Shown here: positions 5,907 to 12,702 of the stretch, piece by piece
Position numbering within the stretch: the stretch's first letter is position 1
Layout of the letters: each line of letters opens with the position of its first letter
NCBI GenBank assembly: GCA_937902395.1
Contig: CALGTV010000032.1
Coordinates: 1-13,350, forward strand
Direction of reading: 5' to 3'
DNA from: an uncultured Ruminococcus sp.
GTDB taxonomy: Bacteria; Bacillota; Clostridia; Oscillospirales; Ruminococcaceae
DNA: 13,350 nucleotides
Made by a program: the position numbers and the translations under genes
Notes under the pieces: model-generated
What the model saw: the letters and a program-made list of their open reading frames with translations, nothing else
Database searches by the model: none
Told to the model about the DNA's origin: nothing

Positions 5907-7523
5907 ATGACTGAAAAAGAATTTGTTGCTGTTGATACGGAAATTATCGAAAATACTGAAAATAAAACTGTTTCTGAGGATTCGGAAAAAATCAACGATT
6001 CCGCAGAAGTTGCTGAGGAAACGGAAACTCTGAATTTCACCACGGCTGAAAAAGCATACGCTTTTATTATTGCTGTTCTGGCTTTTCTCTGGATTGAATT
6101 TCAGATTTTCAATCCTGCCGGATTTATTTCTACTGCTGTTAATATCACTATTACTACGGCTTCTATTGTATTTCTGAAAAGAAATGACTACAAATTGACT
6201 GCTGTAAATAAAATAATTGCCGCTATATTGTATCTGTTTTCTTTCGTTTTCTCAATCACTGATAACGGACTCATCAAATTCCTTGCAGGTGTTTTTCTCT
6301 TTGGTACCGGGGCGTATTTTGTGTACTCAACTGCTGAGGGAAAAAGCGAAATTGAAAAATTTCTCCCTGCTGCTATGAAAAAAGCTGTTCTGGAATTTCC
6401 TGTTTCAAATATGCATATACAGCCTCTTGCGGTAAAATCTTCTTTGGGACATTCTAAATCAGCAGGAAATATAAAGCACATATTCCTTGGACTTCTTATG
6501 ACTATTCCTGTGACATTTATTATTGCGAATCTCCTTGCTTCTGCTGACGAGGGAATGGAGAATATTCTGAATAGTCTTTTCAGTAAAACATTTTCTGATA
6601 ATAGTTTTGATGTCCTTTTACATTTCATCGTGTCTATCCCCTGCGGTATGTACCTTTTCGGTATGATTTACAGCAACTGCAAGCGTGATAATATTGAACC
6701 TCTGGACAGCGCCCTTTGTGAATTCCGTATCAACAATATGGGAAATATTCCAAATATGGTGCTTTATACCGCTGTTACGCCTGTTCTTTTGCTGTATGTA
6801 CTGTTTTTTATATCTCAGGCAGGTTATTTTATCTCACCATTTACCGGAACTCTACCTGAGGGCTTCACCTATTCCGAATATGCTCGGCGCGGATTCTTTG
6901 AGCTTTGCGCTGTTACTTTGATAAATCTTGCAATAATTATTTTTATCAGCTTTTTATCCCAGAAACATGGCAGAAATAAGCCTGTGGCTCTGAAATTTTA
7001 CACCCTTGCCTTGAGCCTTTCCACTATCATTCTCATTATCGTTTCTATCAGCAAAATGGTGATGTATATTTCAGAATACGGTCTCACTCGTTTGAGATTC
7101 TATACAATGTGGTTTATGCTCCTCTGCGCTGCTGTTTTCGTGCTTATTATTGTTAAGCAGTTCAGGTTTGAACTGAAGTTTTCCGCGTGGTTTTCCGGAA
7201 TTTTTACTGTAATGCTCGCTTTCCTCTGCTTTTGCAGTCCTGATTATCTCATTGCTAAATATAATATTGAGATGTATAAGGCAGGGTATCTTGACGATCT
7301 TGATACTTCTATGATTTTCGATATGTCAGATGACGGAATATTATGTGCTGTTCGTTCAGGTGAAATAGACGTTAAAAAAGCATATTATGTATCGGTTGAA
7401 TCCGACGCTGAATTAATCGACTATCTCAATATATCGTCACTTATTCTGCGTGAGGAATTGGGAGAAATTGAGCTTACGGCAGAGGACGAAGAAAAATTCT
7501 GTACATTGAATAATTTATTTTGA
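5907..7523 (+). CDS. DUF4173-like multi-pass membrane protein
   Basis: Protein of 538 residues with an acidic, serine- and threonine-rich cytoplasmic N-terminus (about residues 1-48), around 11 predicted membrane segments (about 50 to 447), and a C-terminal soluble tail. The tail motif, SPDYLIAKYNIEMYKAGYLDDLDTSMIF followed by MSDDGI, resembles the end of DUF4173 proteins, where an N-x-D-ALIARYN-type segment is followed by LD and LSDDA. Function is unknown. The ATG at 5907 is preferred over the in-frame GTG at 5898, because that GTG overlaps the TAGGAG site. As third gene of the DUF2975/regulator operon it probably acts in the same membrane or envelope response. No peptide or nucleotide binding motif is visible. 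Confidence 0.7.
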   Translation: MTEKEFVAVDTEIIENTENKTVSEDSEKINDSAEVAEETETLNFTTAEKAYAFIIAVLAFLWIEFQIFNPAGFISTAVNITITTASIVFLKRNDYKLTAVNKIIAAILYLFSFVFSITDNGLIKFLAGVFLFGTGAYFVYSTAEGKSEIEKFLPAAMKKAVLEFPVSNMHIQPLAVKSSLGHSKSAGNIKHIFLGLLMTIPVTFIIANLLASADEGMENILNSLFSKTFSDNSFDVLLHFIVSIPCGMYLFGMIYSNCKRDNIEPLDSALCEFRINNMGNIPNMVLYTAVTPVLLLYVLFFISQAGYFISPFTGTLPEGFTYSEYARRGFFELCAVTLINLAIIIFISFLSQKHGRNKPVALKFYTLALSLSTIILIIVSISKMVMYISEYGLTRLRFYTMWFMLLCAAVFVLIIVKQFRFELKFSAWFSGIFTVMLAFLCFCSPDYLIAKYNIEMYKAGYLDDLDTSMIFDMSDDGILCAVRSGEIDVKKAYYVSVESDAELIDYLNISSLILREELGEIELTAEDEEKFCTLNNLF

Positions 7524-7533
7524 TGTTAAATAG

Positions 7534-7554
7534 CGGACACATACGTCGTGTCCG
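7534..7554. repeat. GGACAC-type satellite hairpin beside copy B
   Basis: CGGACAC (7534-7540) pairs with GTGTCCG (7548-7554) around a 7-base loop. The same arms with different loops occur at 4941-4960 and 11718-11736. Here and at 11718 the hairpin lies just outside the TCGACA end of a repeat copy. No T run follows on the + strand. Confidence 0.6.
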
Positions 7555-7562
7555 ATAGATAA

Positions 7563-7763
7563 TGTCGAAAAAGTTACAATAAGATATTTTTTTAGGGGAC
7601 GCTCTCACTTGCAGAGCGTCCCCTCTTTTCAAACAGTCCACAGGACTGTTTGAAAATTCACCCCTTGCAGAGCGCTTAAACGCTATGTGGGACGCTGTCC
7701 CACACCCTGCCAGAGACTCCGTCTCTGGACTCTGCTAAAGGGCTTTGCCATTTAGAATCCCAT
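7563..7763 (-). repeat. Modular hairpin repeat, copy B (longest)
   Basis: Inverted relative to copy A. From right to left it holds five hairpin modules: 7734-7754 (imperfect, loop TTT), 7710-7728 (loop TCC), 7686-7704 (loop GCT), 7626-7656 (perfect 14 bp, loop ACA) and 7595-7623 (perfect 11 bp, 7-base loop). The 7626-7656 module and the stretch around 7657-7685 are absent from copy A. The TGTCGAAAAAG end (7563) and the TTTAGAATCCC end (to 7761) match copies A and C. It fills the gap between two convergent operons and contains no gene. Confidence 0.85.
7595..7630 (+). terminator. Candidate terminator for the DUF2975-DUF4173 operon
   Basis: The GC-rich 11 bp stem GGGGACGCTCT/AGAGCGTCCCC (7595-7605 with 7613-7623) is followed on the + strand by TCTTTTC. 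It is the first hairpin with a following T-rich run after the stop at 7523, and it is part of repeat copy B, so its terminator role would be a by-product of the repeat. Confidence 0.45.
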
Positions 7764-7780
7764 TCAAATTTGGAAAATTT

Positions 7781-7814
7781 AAAGGGTATCAGCTGTGTTA
7801 AACTGATACCCTTT
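7781..7814 (-). terminator. Intrinsic terminator after nadE
   Basis: Perfect 12 bp stem, AAAGGGTATCAG (7781-7792) with 7803-7814, 10-base loop. Read on the - strand it begins 5 bases after the nadE stop and is followed by AAATTTTCC, a modest T tract. It closes the greA-lysS-nadE operon. Confidence 0.8.
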
Positions 7815-7819
7815 TGCAT

Positions 7820-8563
7820 TTATATTTCAAATTTTGGCATAAGCTGTAATTTGTGCAGATTATTCCTGTGCATACGGTCGATTTTTTCCTTTAATTCGGG
7901 CTTGTCGCTTAAATCCGTTAATCCGCGGATATATCTGTCAAGTTCTGCATATGTGAATCCAAGATTTTCTTCGTCCGTTTTGCCGCATAATCCGTCTATT
8001 GGCACTTTATGCACAAGACTTTCGGGAAGTCCAAGATAATCGCCGATTTGCAGAATCTCCGTAACTGTAAGCATTGACAATGGGGAGAAATCGCCTGCCG
8101 CATCGCCGTGCTTTGTGGAATATCCCACCCAATCCTCTGAAAGATTGCAGGTGTTTACAACTCGGCCGCCTACGCAAGCCGCTACTGCATACAGTGTTGT
8201 CATTCTGATTCGCGGGGGAGTGTTTATAATCGCCTGACTGTTCATAGGCATATGGCTTTCAAGTTCCTTTGTAAATGCGTCAACTGTACTGCCAATATTT
8301 ATGGTATAATGCTGTATACCCAGTGTTTCAACAAGAAGCTGACTGCAATCGATATCTGCCTGCACGCCCTTGGGCATAAGTATGCCAAGAACTCTTTCCT
8401 TGCCCAGAGCCTTAACGCATACTGCGGCGGCTACTGAACTGTCTTTGCCGCCTGATATGCCGATTACTGCCTTTGTTTCGGGAGTTGCGGTAGCTTCAAA
8501 ATAATCCTTTACCCACTGAATCAGATCAGCGGTTGTCTTTTCAACATTAAAATTATAGCTCAT
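7820..8563 (-). CDS. nadE: NH3-dependent NAD+ synthetase
   Basis: Last step of NAD synthesis: adenylates nicotinate adenine dinucleotide with ATP and amidates it with ammonia. The 247-residue protein is only the synthetase domain with no glutaminase domain, so it uses free ammonia. The ATP pyrophosphatase P-loop is SGGKDS (residues 37-42). Family motifs follow in order: NTPPRIRMTTLYA, NTCNLSEDWVGYSTKHGDAAGD and KTDEENLGFTYAELD. The ATG at 8563 is preceded by GAGG five bases upstream. It is the last gene of a four-gene operon, 12 bases after the uncharacterised membrane protein gene, and is directly followed by a terminator. Confidence 0.97.
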   Translation of the reverse strand: MSYNFNVEKTTADLIQWVKDYFEATATPETKAVIGISGGKDSSVAAAVCVKALGKERVLGILMPKGVQADIDCSQLLVETLGIQHYTINIGSTVDAFTKELESHMPMNSQAIINTPPRIRMTTLYAVAACVGGRVVNTCNLSEDWVGYSTKHGDAAGDFSPLSMLTVTEILQIGDYLGLPESLVHKVPIDGLCGKTDEENLGFTYAELDRYIRGLTDLSDKPELKEKIDRMHRNNLHKLQLMPKFEI

Positions 8564-8575
8564 ATTTACCTCACT

Positions 8576-9487
8576 TTATTCAGAAAGGTCCTTTACAAGA
8601 GCGTCAAATACAGGGAAATCCTTGTCGTAAAGCTCCTGCATATTTTTTTCACTTGTGTGCATCAGCTTTCGGGGTGCACGTATTGCCATGAACCATTCAT
8701 CTGTAACTACGCTTTCGTCAACACCGATTTTTTCAGCAAAATCAGTGCCTTTCAGCATGAACTTATCCTTGACAATGTGCTTGTTATCGGGATAAAGTGC
8801 AGATAAATCCGCAAGTACTCCGTCATCGCCCAAAATATCTGCTGCAAGATTGTTGCCGATTATTATTGCTGCTTCGTCATTCTGCAATTCAGCAAAAAGT
8901 TTGTTCATTACGCTGTTGGCATAGTCTTTTGTTTCGTTAGCTGTATATGGAATATAATAGACAGATGCTTCTGCTTTTCCATTATCGTTGAAATCTTCGA
9001 TAAAGGTTTCGATATACTCCTCTAACTGACTTTCTTCGCCCATTGTGTAATTTTCGCCTATCATAAGCACGATAATGTCGGGATTGGGACGAGTAAGCAG
9101 ATTATGTACAAGGAAAATACCGATTGTGCCGAATATTGCGGCAATTCCCAGCCACCATTTATTAAGATAGAAGAAATCTGAGATTTTTTTCCAGATGCTT
9201 CTTTTATCTTCTGCTTTTTCTTCTTGCTTTATGGTTTCGCTTTCCTCGATAATGCCCTGTTTTAAGCGGATAAGCTCAAGGCGCTCTGTTTCAAGGCGTT
9301 TGTCTCTTGCTTCTTCGGCTTTTCTTTTACGCTCTGCAAGCTTTTTTTCAAGCTCCTCCTGCCTGCGACGTTCTTCTTCCTCAGCTTTTTGTATCATTTC
9401 ACGATTGGTTTCAAAGATACTTTTAGTTATATGGATTTTCTCGTCATCAACAGGAGCTGAACTTTTTTTTTCGTTATTCTTCTTCAT
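8576..9487 (-). CDS. Uncharacterised coiled-coil, membrane-anchored protein
   Basis: I do not recognise a named family. The 303 residues fall into three parts. First comes a highly charged, Glu/Lys/Arg-rich N-terminus with a likely long coiled coil (about 26-95). Then follows one membrane segment (about 110-131, WWLGIAAIFGTIGIFLVHNL), preceded by basic residues, which predicts a cytoplasmic N-terminus. Last is an extracytoplasmic domain of about 170 residues, beginning RPNPDIIVLMIGENY and containing an IEDFNDNGKAEASVYYIPY stretch and an AAIIIGNN segment, suggestive of an alternating alpha/beta fold. There is no cleavable signal peptide, LPXTG motif or lipobox. The ATG overlaps the lysS 3' end by 14 bases, with GGAAG a few bases upstream, so it is probably translationally coupled. 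Its neighbours do not reveal its function. Confidence 0.85.
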   Translation of the reverse strand: MKKNNEKKSSAPVDDEKIHITKSIFETNREMIQKAEEEERRRQEELEKKLAERKRKAEEARDKRLETERLELIRLKQGIIEESETIKQEEKAEDKRSIWKKISDFFYLNKWWLGIAAIFGTIGIFLVHNLLTRPNPDIIVLMIGENYTMGEESQLEEYIETFIEDFNDNGKAEASVYYIPYTANETKDYANSVMNKLFAELQNDEAAIIIGNNLAADILGDDGVLADLSALYPDNKHIVKDKFMLKGTDFAEKIGVDESVVTDEWFMAIRAPRKLMHTSEKNMQELYDKDFPVFDALVKDLSE

Positions 9488-11096
9488 TTTCTTCCTTGGC
9501 TGTTCTGCCGCTGTTTGCAGGGATTGGCTTCATTGTGGGGAACAGAAGGACATCACGGATTGATGCGCTGTCTGTGAGAAGCATAACAAGTCTGTCAAGA
9601 CCAAGTCCAAGGCCGCCTGTTGGGGGAAGTCCGTATTCAAGAGCTGTTACGAAATCTTCGTCAACTTCGCCTGTTGTGTCGCCCAGTGCGCGTCTTGCCT
9701 CAACCTGCTTGATGAAACGCTCTTTCTGGTCGATTGGGTCGTTGAGCTCGGAGAATGCGTTACCCATTTCGCGACAGTAAATGAAGTACTCAAAACGTTC
9801 TGTGAATGCAGGGTCTGAGGGCTTTCTCTTTGCAAGTGGTGAGTTTTCAACAGGGTAATCGTAGATTATTGTAGGCTGTACAAGCTTATCTTCAACGAAT
9901 GCGTCAAAGAATGCAATAAGAACGTGTCCCTTTGTTGCGTGGTCGCCTTCTTCGACTTCAACGTCGTGTGCCTTTGCGCATGCTCTTGCTTCTTCATCTG
10001 TTGCCCAGTCGTTGTAGTCAACTCCTGCATACTTCTTAACAGCCTCAATCATTGTAAGACGCTGCCAAGGCTTGCCAAGCTCGATATCTACGCCCTGATA
10101 TGAAATTGTATCGCTTCCGCATATCTTGAATGCGAGAGTTCTGTACATGTTTTCAATGAGGTCCATCATGCCGATGTAGTCTGTATATGCCTGATACATC
10201 TCGATTGTTGTGAACTCAGGATTGTGTGATGTGTCCATACCCTCATTTCTGAAAATGCGTCCTACTTCGTATACACGGTCGAATCCGCCTACGATAAGCT
10301 TTTTCAGGTTCAGCTCTGTTTCGATACGCATGAACATATCCATATCAAGTGTGTTGTGATGTGTTACGAAAGGTCTTGCAGCCGCTGCAATCTGAATGGG
10401 AAGAAGTACAGGAGTTTCAACCTCGGTATATCCCAAATTGTCAAGATAATTTCTGATTTCCTTGAGAATCTGGCTTCTCTTTACAAATGTATCCTTTACC
10501 TCGGGATTTACAATAAGGTCAAGATATCTCTGACGATAACGTGTGTCCTGATCCTTTAAGCCGTGCCATTTTTCAGGGAGGGGGAGGAGTGACTTTGAAA
10601 GGAGCTCAATTTTGTGAGCGTGAATTGAAATCTCGCCCTTTCTTGTTCTGAATACAAAACCCTCAATGCCGACGATATCGCCGATATCCCACTTCTTCTT
10701 GAACTCTTTGAACTGGTCAGCTCCGATATCGTTGGAACGGATATAAACCTGTATTCTATCAGTATTGTCACGGACATCAATGAAGTTTGCCTTTCCCATG
10801 TCGCGCCAGCTCATGATACGGCCTGCAATGCGGATTATATTGCTGTTGAGAGCCTCGAGACCAGCTTTTACAGCTTCTTCATCGCCGTTAGCTGCTGCGA
10901 TAACCTCAGCTTCCTTAGTTTCGTACTCAACCTTTAAAGATGCTGCTTTGCCTGTAACGTCGTATTTTGTTGTCTGGAAAGGGTCGAAGCCGCTCTCACG
11001 GAGAGATGCAAGCTTATCAAGACGGTCCTTTTTCAGTATATTTATATCCTGTTCTTCCTCTGCCTGAACGGGAATATTGTTCTGGTTTTCGCTCAT
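9474..11096 (-). CDS. lysS: Lysyl-tRNA synthetase, class II
   Basis: Charges tRNA-Lys with lysine. The 540-residue protein has an N-terminal anticodon-binding OB fold (about 86-165) and a class II catalytic core: motif 1 around LGYTEVETPVL (221-231), the AAAARPFVTHHN block (237-248), motif 2 with FRNEG (282-286) and HNPEFTTIEMY (291-301), and motif 3 GLGLGLDRLVMLL near the C-terminus. It is roughly 40 residues longer than B. subtilis LysS. Much of this comes from a longer N-terminus, including an alanine- and glutamate-rich stretch at about 57-85, and an acidic tail. The ATG at 11096 follows AAAGGA by 8 bases. Second gene of the operon, 12 bases after greA, a common Firmicutes pairing. Confidence 0.97.
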   Translation of the reverse strand: MSENQNNIPVQAEEEQDINILKKDRLDKLASLRESGFDPFQTTKYDVTGKAASLKVEYETKEAEVIAAANGDEEAVKAGLEALNSNIIRIAGRIMSWRDMGKANFIDVRDNTDRIQVYIRSNDIGADQFKEFKKKWDIGDIVGIEGFVFRTRKGEISIHAHKIELLSKSLLPLPEKWHGLKDQDTRYRQRYLDLIVNPEVKDTFVKRSQILKEIRNYLDNLGYTEVETPVLLPIQIAAAARPFVTHHNTLDMDMFMRIETELNLKKLIVGGFDRVYEVGRIFRNEGMDTSHNPEFTTIEMYQAYTDYIGMMDLIENMYRTLAFKICGSDTISYQGVDIELGKPWQRLTMIEAVKKYAGVDYNDWATDEEARACAKAHDVEVEEGDHATKGHVLIAFFDAFVEDKLVQPTIIYDYPVENSPLAKRKPSDPAFTERFEYFIYCREMGNAFSELNDPIDQKERFIKQVEARRALGDTTGEVDEDFVTALEYGLPPTGGLGLGLDRLVMLLTDSASIRDVLLFPTMKPIPANSGRTAKEENEEE

Positions 11097-11108
11097 TTAT
11101 ATCATCCT

Positions 11109-11576
11109 TTACTTAGAAATTTCCATAACCTCAAAACGAAGCTCACCAACAGGAGCCTCAACAATGAAGATATCTCCTACCTTTTTCTTCATAGCAGCCT
11201 TGCCGATAGGGGATTCATCAGAGATTTTGCCGTTCTTTATATCAACGTGGTTTGTTCCCACAATGTTGAATGTTTCAATTTTGCCTGTGTCAAGGCGTTT
11301 TATTTTAATAATTGAACCCATACCGATTTCATCAACTGAAATGTTGGAATCTTCGATAATCTCGGCATTGTCAACGGTATACTGGAGCTCTGCAATCTGA
11401 GCTTCAAGGATAGCCTGTTCGTTTTTAGCCTCATCGTACTCAGCATTTTCGGAAAGGTCACCGTAGGAACGTGCAACTTTAAGACGTTCAGCAACCTCCT
11501 TACGTTTATTGATTTTAAGGTCATCAAGCTCCAGAACGAGCTTTTCGTAGTTAGATCTTGACATCTGCTTGCCCAT
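11109..11576 (-). CDS. greA: Transcription elongation factor GreA
   Basis: Rescues backtracked RNA polymerase by stimulating transcript cleavage. The 155 residues show the N-terminal coiled coil with the tip motif ARSYGDLSENAEYDEAKNEQ, holding the acidic D40 and E43, followed by the FKBP-like C-terminal domain (IGMGSIIKI, then SPIGKAAMKKKVGD). The ATG at 11576 is chosen: AAGGAG (11585-11590) is 8 bases upstream, while the GTG at 11585 overlaps that site. It is the first gene of the operon, behind a consensus promoter and a leader of about 74 bases that holds a perfect inverted repeat. Confidence 0.97.
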   Translation of the reverse strand: MGKQMSRSNYEKLVLELDDLKINKRKEVAERLKVARSYGDLSENAEYDEAKNEQAILEAQIAELQYTVDNAEIIEDSNISVDEIGMGSIIKIKRLDTGKIETFNIVGTNHVDIKNGKISDESPIGKAAMKKKVGDIFIVEAPVGELRFEVMEISK

Positions 11577-11617
11577 AAAAAACACTCCTTAATTGTGCAT
11601 ACTTTTTTTGTGAATGA

Positions 11618-11634
11618 TATGTCAATCTGACATA
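11618..11634 (-). promoter_or_regulatory. Palindrome in the greA leader
   Basis: TATGTCA (11618-11624) and TGACATA (11628-11634) form a perfect 7 bp inverted repeat with a three-base centre. It lies about 17 to 33 bases downstream of the predicted transcription start and 41 bases upstream of the greA ATG. It could be an operator or a small RNA hairpin; it is not followed by a T run. Confidence 0.5.
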
Positions 11635-11657
11635 CTTCTTCACAATACATACATTAA

Positions 11658-11686
11658 ATTATACCTCATTTTCCATGGTTTGTCAA
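11658..11686 (-). promoter_or_regulatory. Consensus promoter of the greA-lysS-nadE operon
   Basis: On the - strand, perfect TTGACA (11686-11681), 17-base spacer, perfect TATAAT (11663-11658). Predicted start near 11651. A- and T-rich tracts at about 11689-11716 lie upstream of the -35 and could act as an UP element. Confidence 0.92.
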
Positions 11687-11708
11687 TAGTTTTTTCGCAT
11701 ATTTTATG

Positions 11709-11737
11709 CAAAAAAATGGACACGATTTCCGTGTCCT
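11709..11737 (-). terminator. Terminator of the metal ABC transporter unit
   Basis: GGACACG (11718-11724) pairs with CGTGTCC (11730-11736) around a 5-base loop. On the - strand the stem is followed by ATTTTTTTG. This is an intrinsic terminator for transcripts coming from the permease gene, placed just upstream of the greA promoter. Its arms are those of the GGACAC-type hairpins found at 4941 and 7534. Confidence 0.7.
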
Positions 11738-11742
11738 GAGAT

Positions 11743-11864
11743 TGTCGAAAAAAGTAAATTTCGTTCAGAAATTGTGGGCGGATAATATCCGCCCCTACGT
11801 ACATACCCTGTTTTGATGCCAGCGGGGACTCCCCGCCTAAAAGGGTTTCACCCTTTAGAATCCC
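11743..11864 (-). repeat. Modular hairpin repeat, copy C
   Basis: Same orientation as copy B. From right to left it has the TTTAGAATCCC end (to 11864), a hairpin of the CTAAAGGG type (11837-11858, one bulged A), GCGGGG-ACT-CCCCGC (11822-11836), a GGGCGGAT hairpin with loop AAT (11776-11794), and the TGTCGAAAA end at 11743. The outer parts belong to the same family as copies A and B, but two of its hairpin modules differ. The right boundary overlaps the last codons of the permease gene. Confidence 0.75.
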
Positions 11865-12702
11865 GTTTTACTGCTCCTACTATTGAAAATATGAAAAATG
11901 CTCCTAAATCTGCTGTTACTATTGTCGCTCCCACTGGTGTTGAACATAATATTGAAAGTATTATTCCTGTTCCTGCGCATAATACAGATATAATTGCTGA
12001 ACATATTGTTACGCTTCGGAAGCTTTTGAATATTCTCATAGCCGAAAGTGCAGGGAATATTATAAGCGCTGATATCAGCAGTGAACCTACAAGATTCATT
12101 GCTATAACTATGATTATTGCTGTAATTATCGCTATCAGCAGATTGTAGCCATCGGCATTTATTCCTGTTGCCTTCGAAAAACTTTCGTCAAAGGTTACGC
12201 TGAATATTCTATTATAGAATACTACATAAAATACAAGAACTATCACTGACATTATCAGGCATAGCCATACATCGCTTTCTTTCAGCGTTAGCATTGATGT
12301 TGAGCCAAACAATGAGCCGCAGACATCTGCTGAGATATTCGATGAAGCAGGGAAAATGTTCATCAGCATATAGCCAATTGCCAGTGCTCCTACCGATATC
12401 ATTGCTACAGAGGCATCGCCGCGGATTTTTGTGTTGCGCCCTGTTCTGAGAATAAGCACTGCGGAAAGTACCGTCAGGGGAAGTATTATTATCATTCTGT
12501 CGGTTATTCCTGTAACTGCGGCAACTGCCATTGCTCCGAATGCTACGTGGGATAAGCCGTCGCCAATAAAGGAAAATCGCTTTAATACCAGAGATACTCC
12601 TAAAAGTGAGGAGCATAGTGCAATAAGAAGTCCGACAATAAGGGCATACCACACAAATGGGTGTGAGAAATAGTATTGCAGTGTTGAAATTATCTCACTC
12701 AT
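11848..12702 (-). CDS. Metal ABC transporter permease (ABC-3 family, ZnuB/AdcB/MntB-like)
   Basis: Membrane subunit of a high-affinity divalent-metal importer. The 284 residues contain about eight hydrophobic segments. The N-terminal region with LLGVSLVLKRFSFIGDGLSHVAFGA is diagnostic of the ABC-3 (zinc/manganese) permeases, as are the central DVCGSLFGS and the LVGSLLISALIIFPALSA block. Zinc or manganese cannot be told apart from the sequence. The ATG overlaps the stop of the ATPase gene by 8 bases, so the two are coupled. The last five codons (RDSKG, with only the first base of the R codon outside the repeat) and the TGA stop are written in repeat copy C, so the C-terminus is probably altered by the insertion. 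The loss or addition affects only the tail after the last membrane segment. Confidence 0.93.
   Translation of the reverse strand: MSEIISTLQYYFSHPFVWYALIVGLLIALCSSLLGVSLVLKRFSFIGDGLSHVAFGAMAVAAVTGITDRMIIILPLTVLSAVLILRTGRNTKIRGDASVAMISVGALAIGYMLMNIFPASSNISADVCGSLFGSTSMLTLKESDVWLCLIMSVIVLVFYVVFYNRIFSVTFDESFSKATGINADGYNLLIAIITAIIIVIAMNLVGSLLISALIIFPALSAMRIFKSFRSVTICSAIISVLCAGTGIILSILCSTPVGATIVTADLGAFFIFSIVGAVKRDSKG

Noticed and set aside
7563..7763. CRISPR array or insertion sequence in the hairpin-rich gap
   Set aside because: No regularly spaced identical direct repeats with spacers, no transposase and no clear terminal inverted repeats or target duplication.
12431..12673. Frames on the + strand opposite the permease and ATPase genes, including 11813-12148 and 12955-13254
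   Set aside because: Shadows of the conserved ABC transporter genes, with low-complexity translations.
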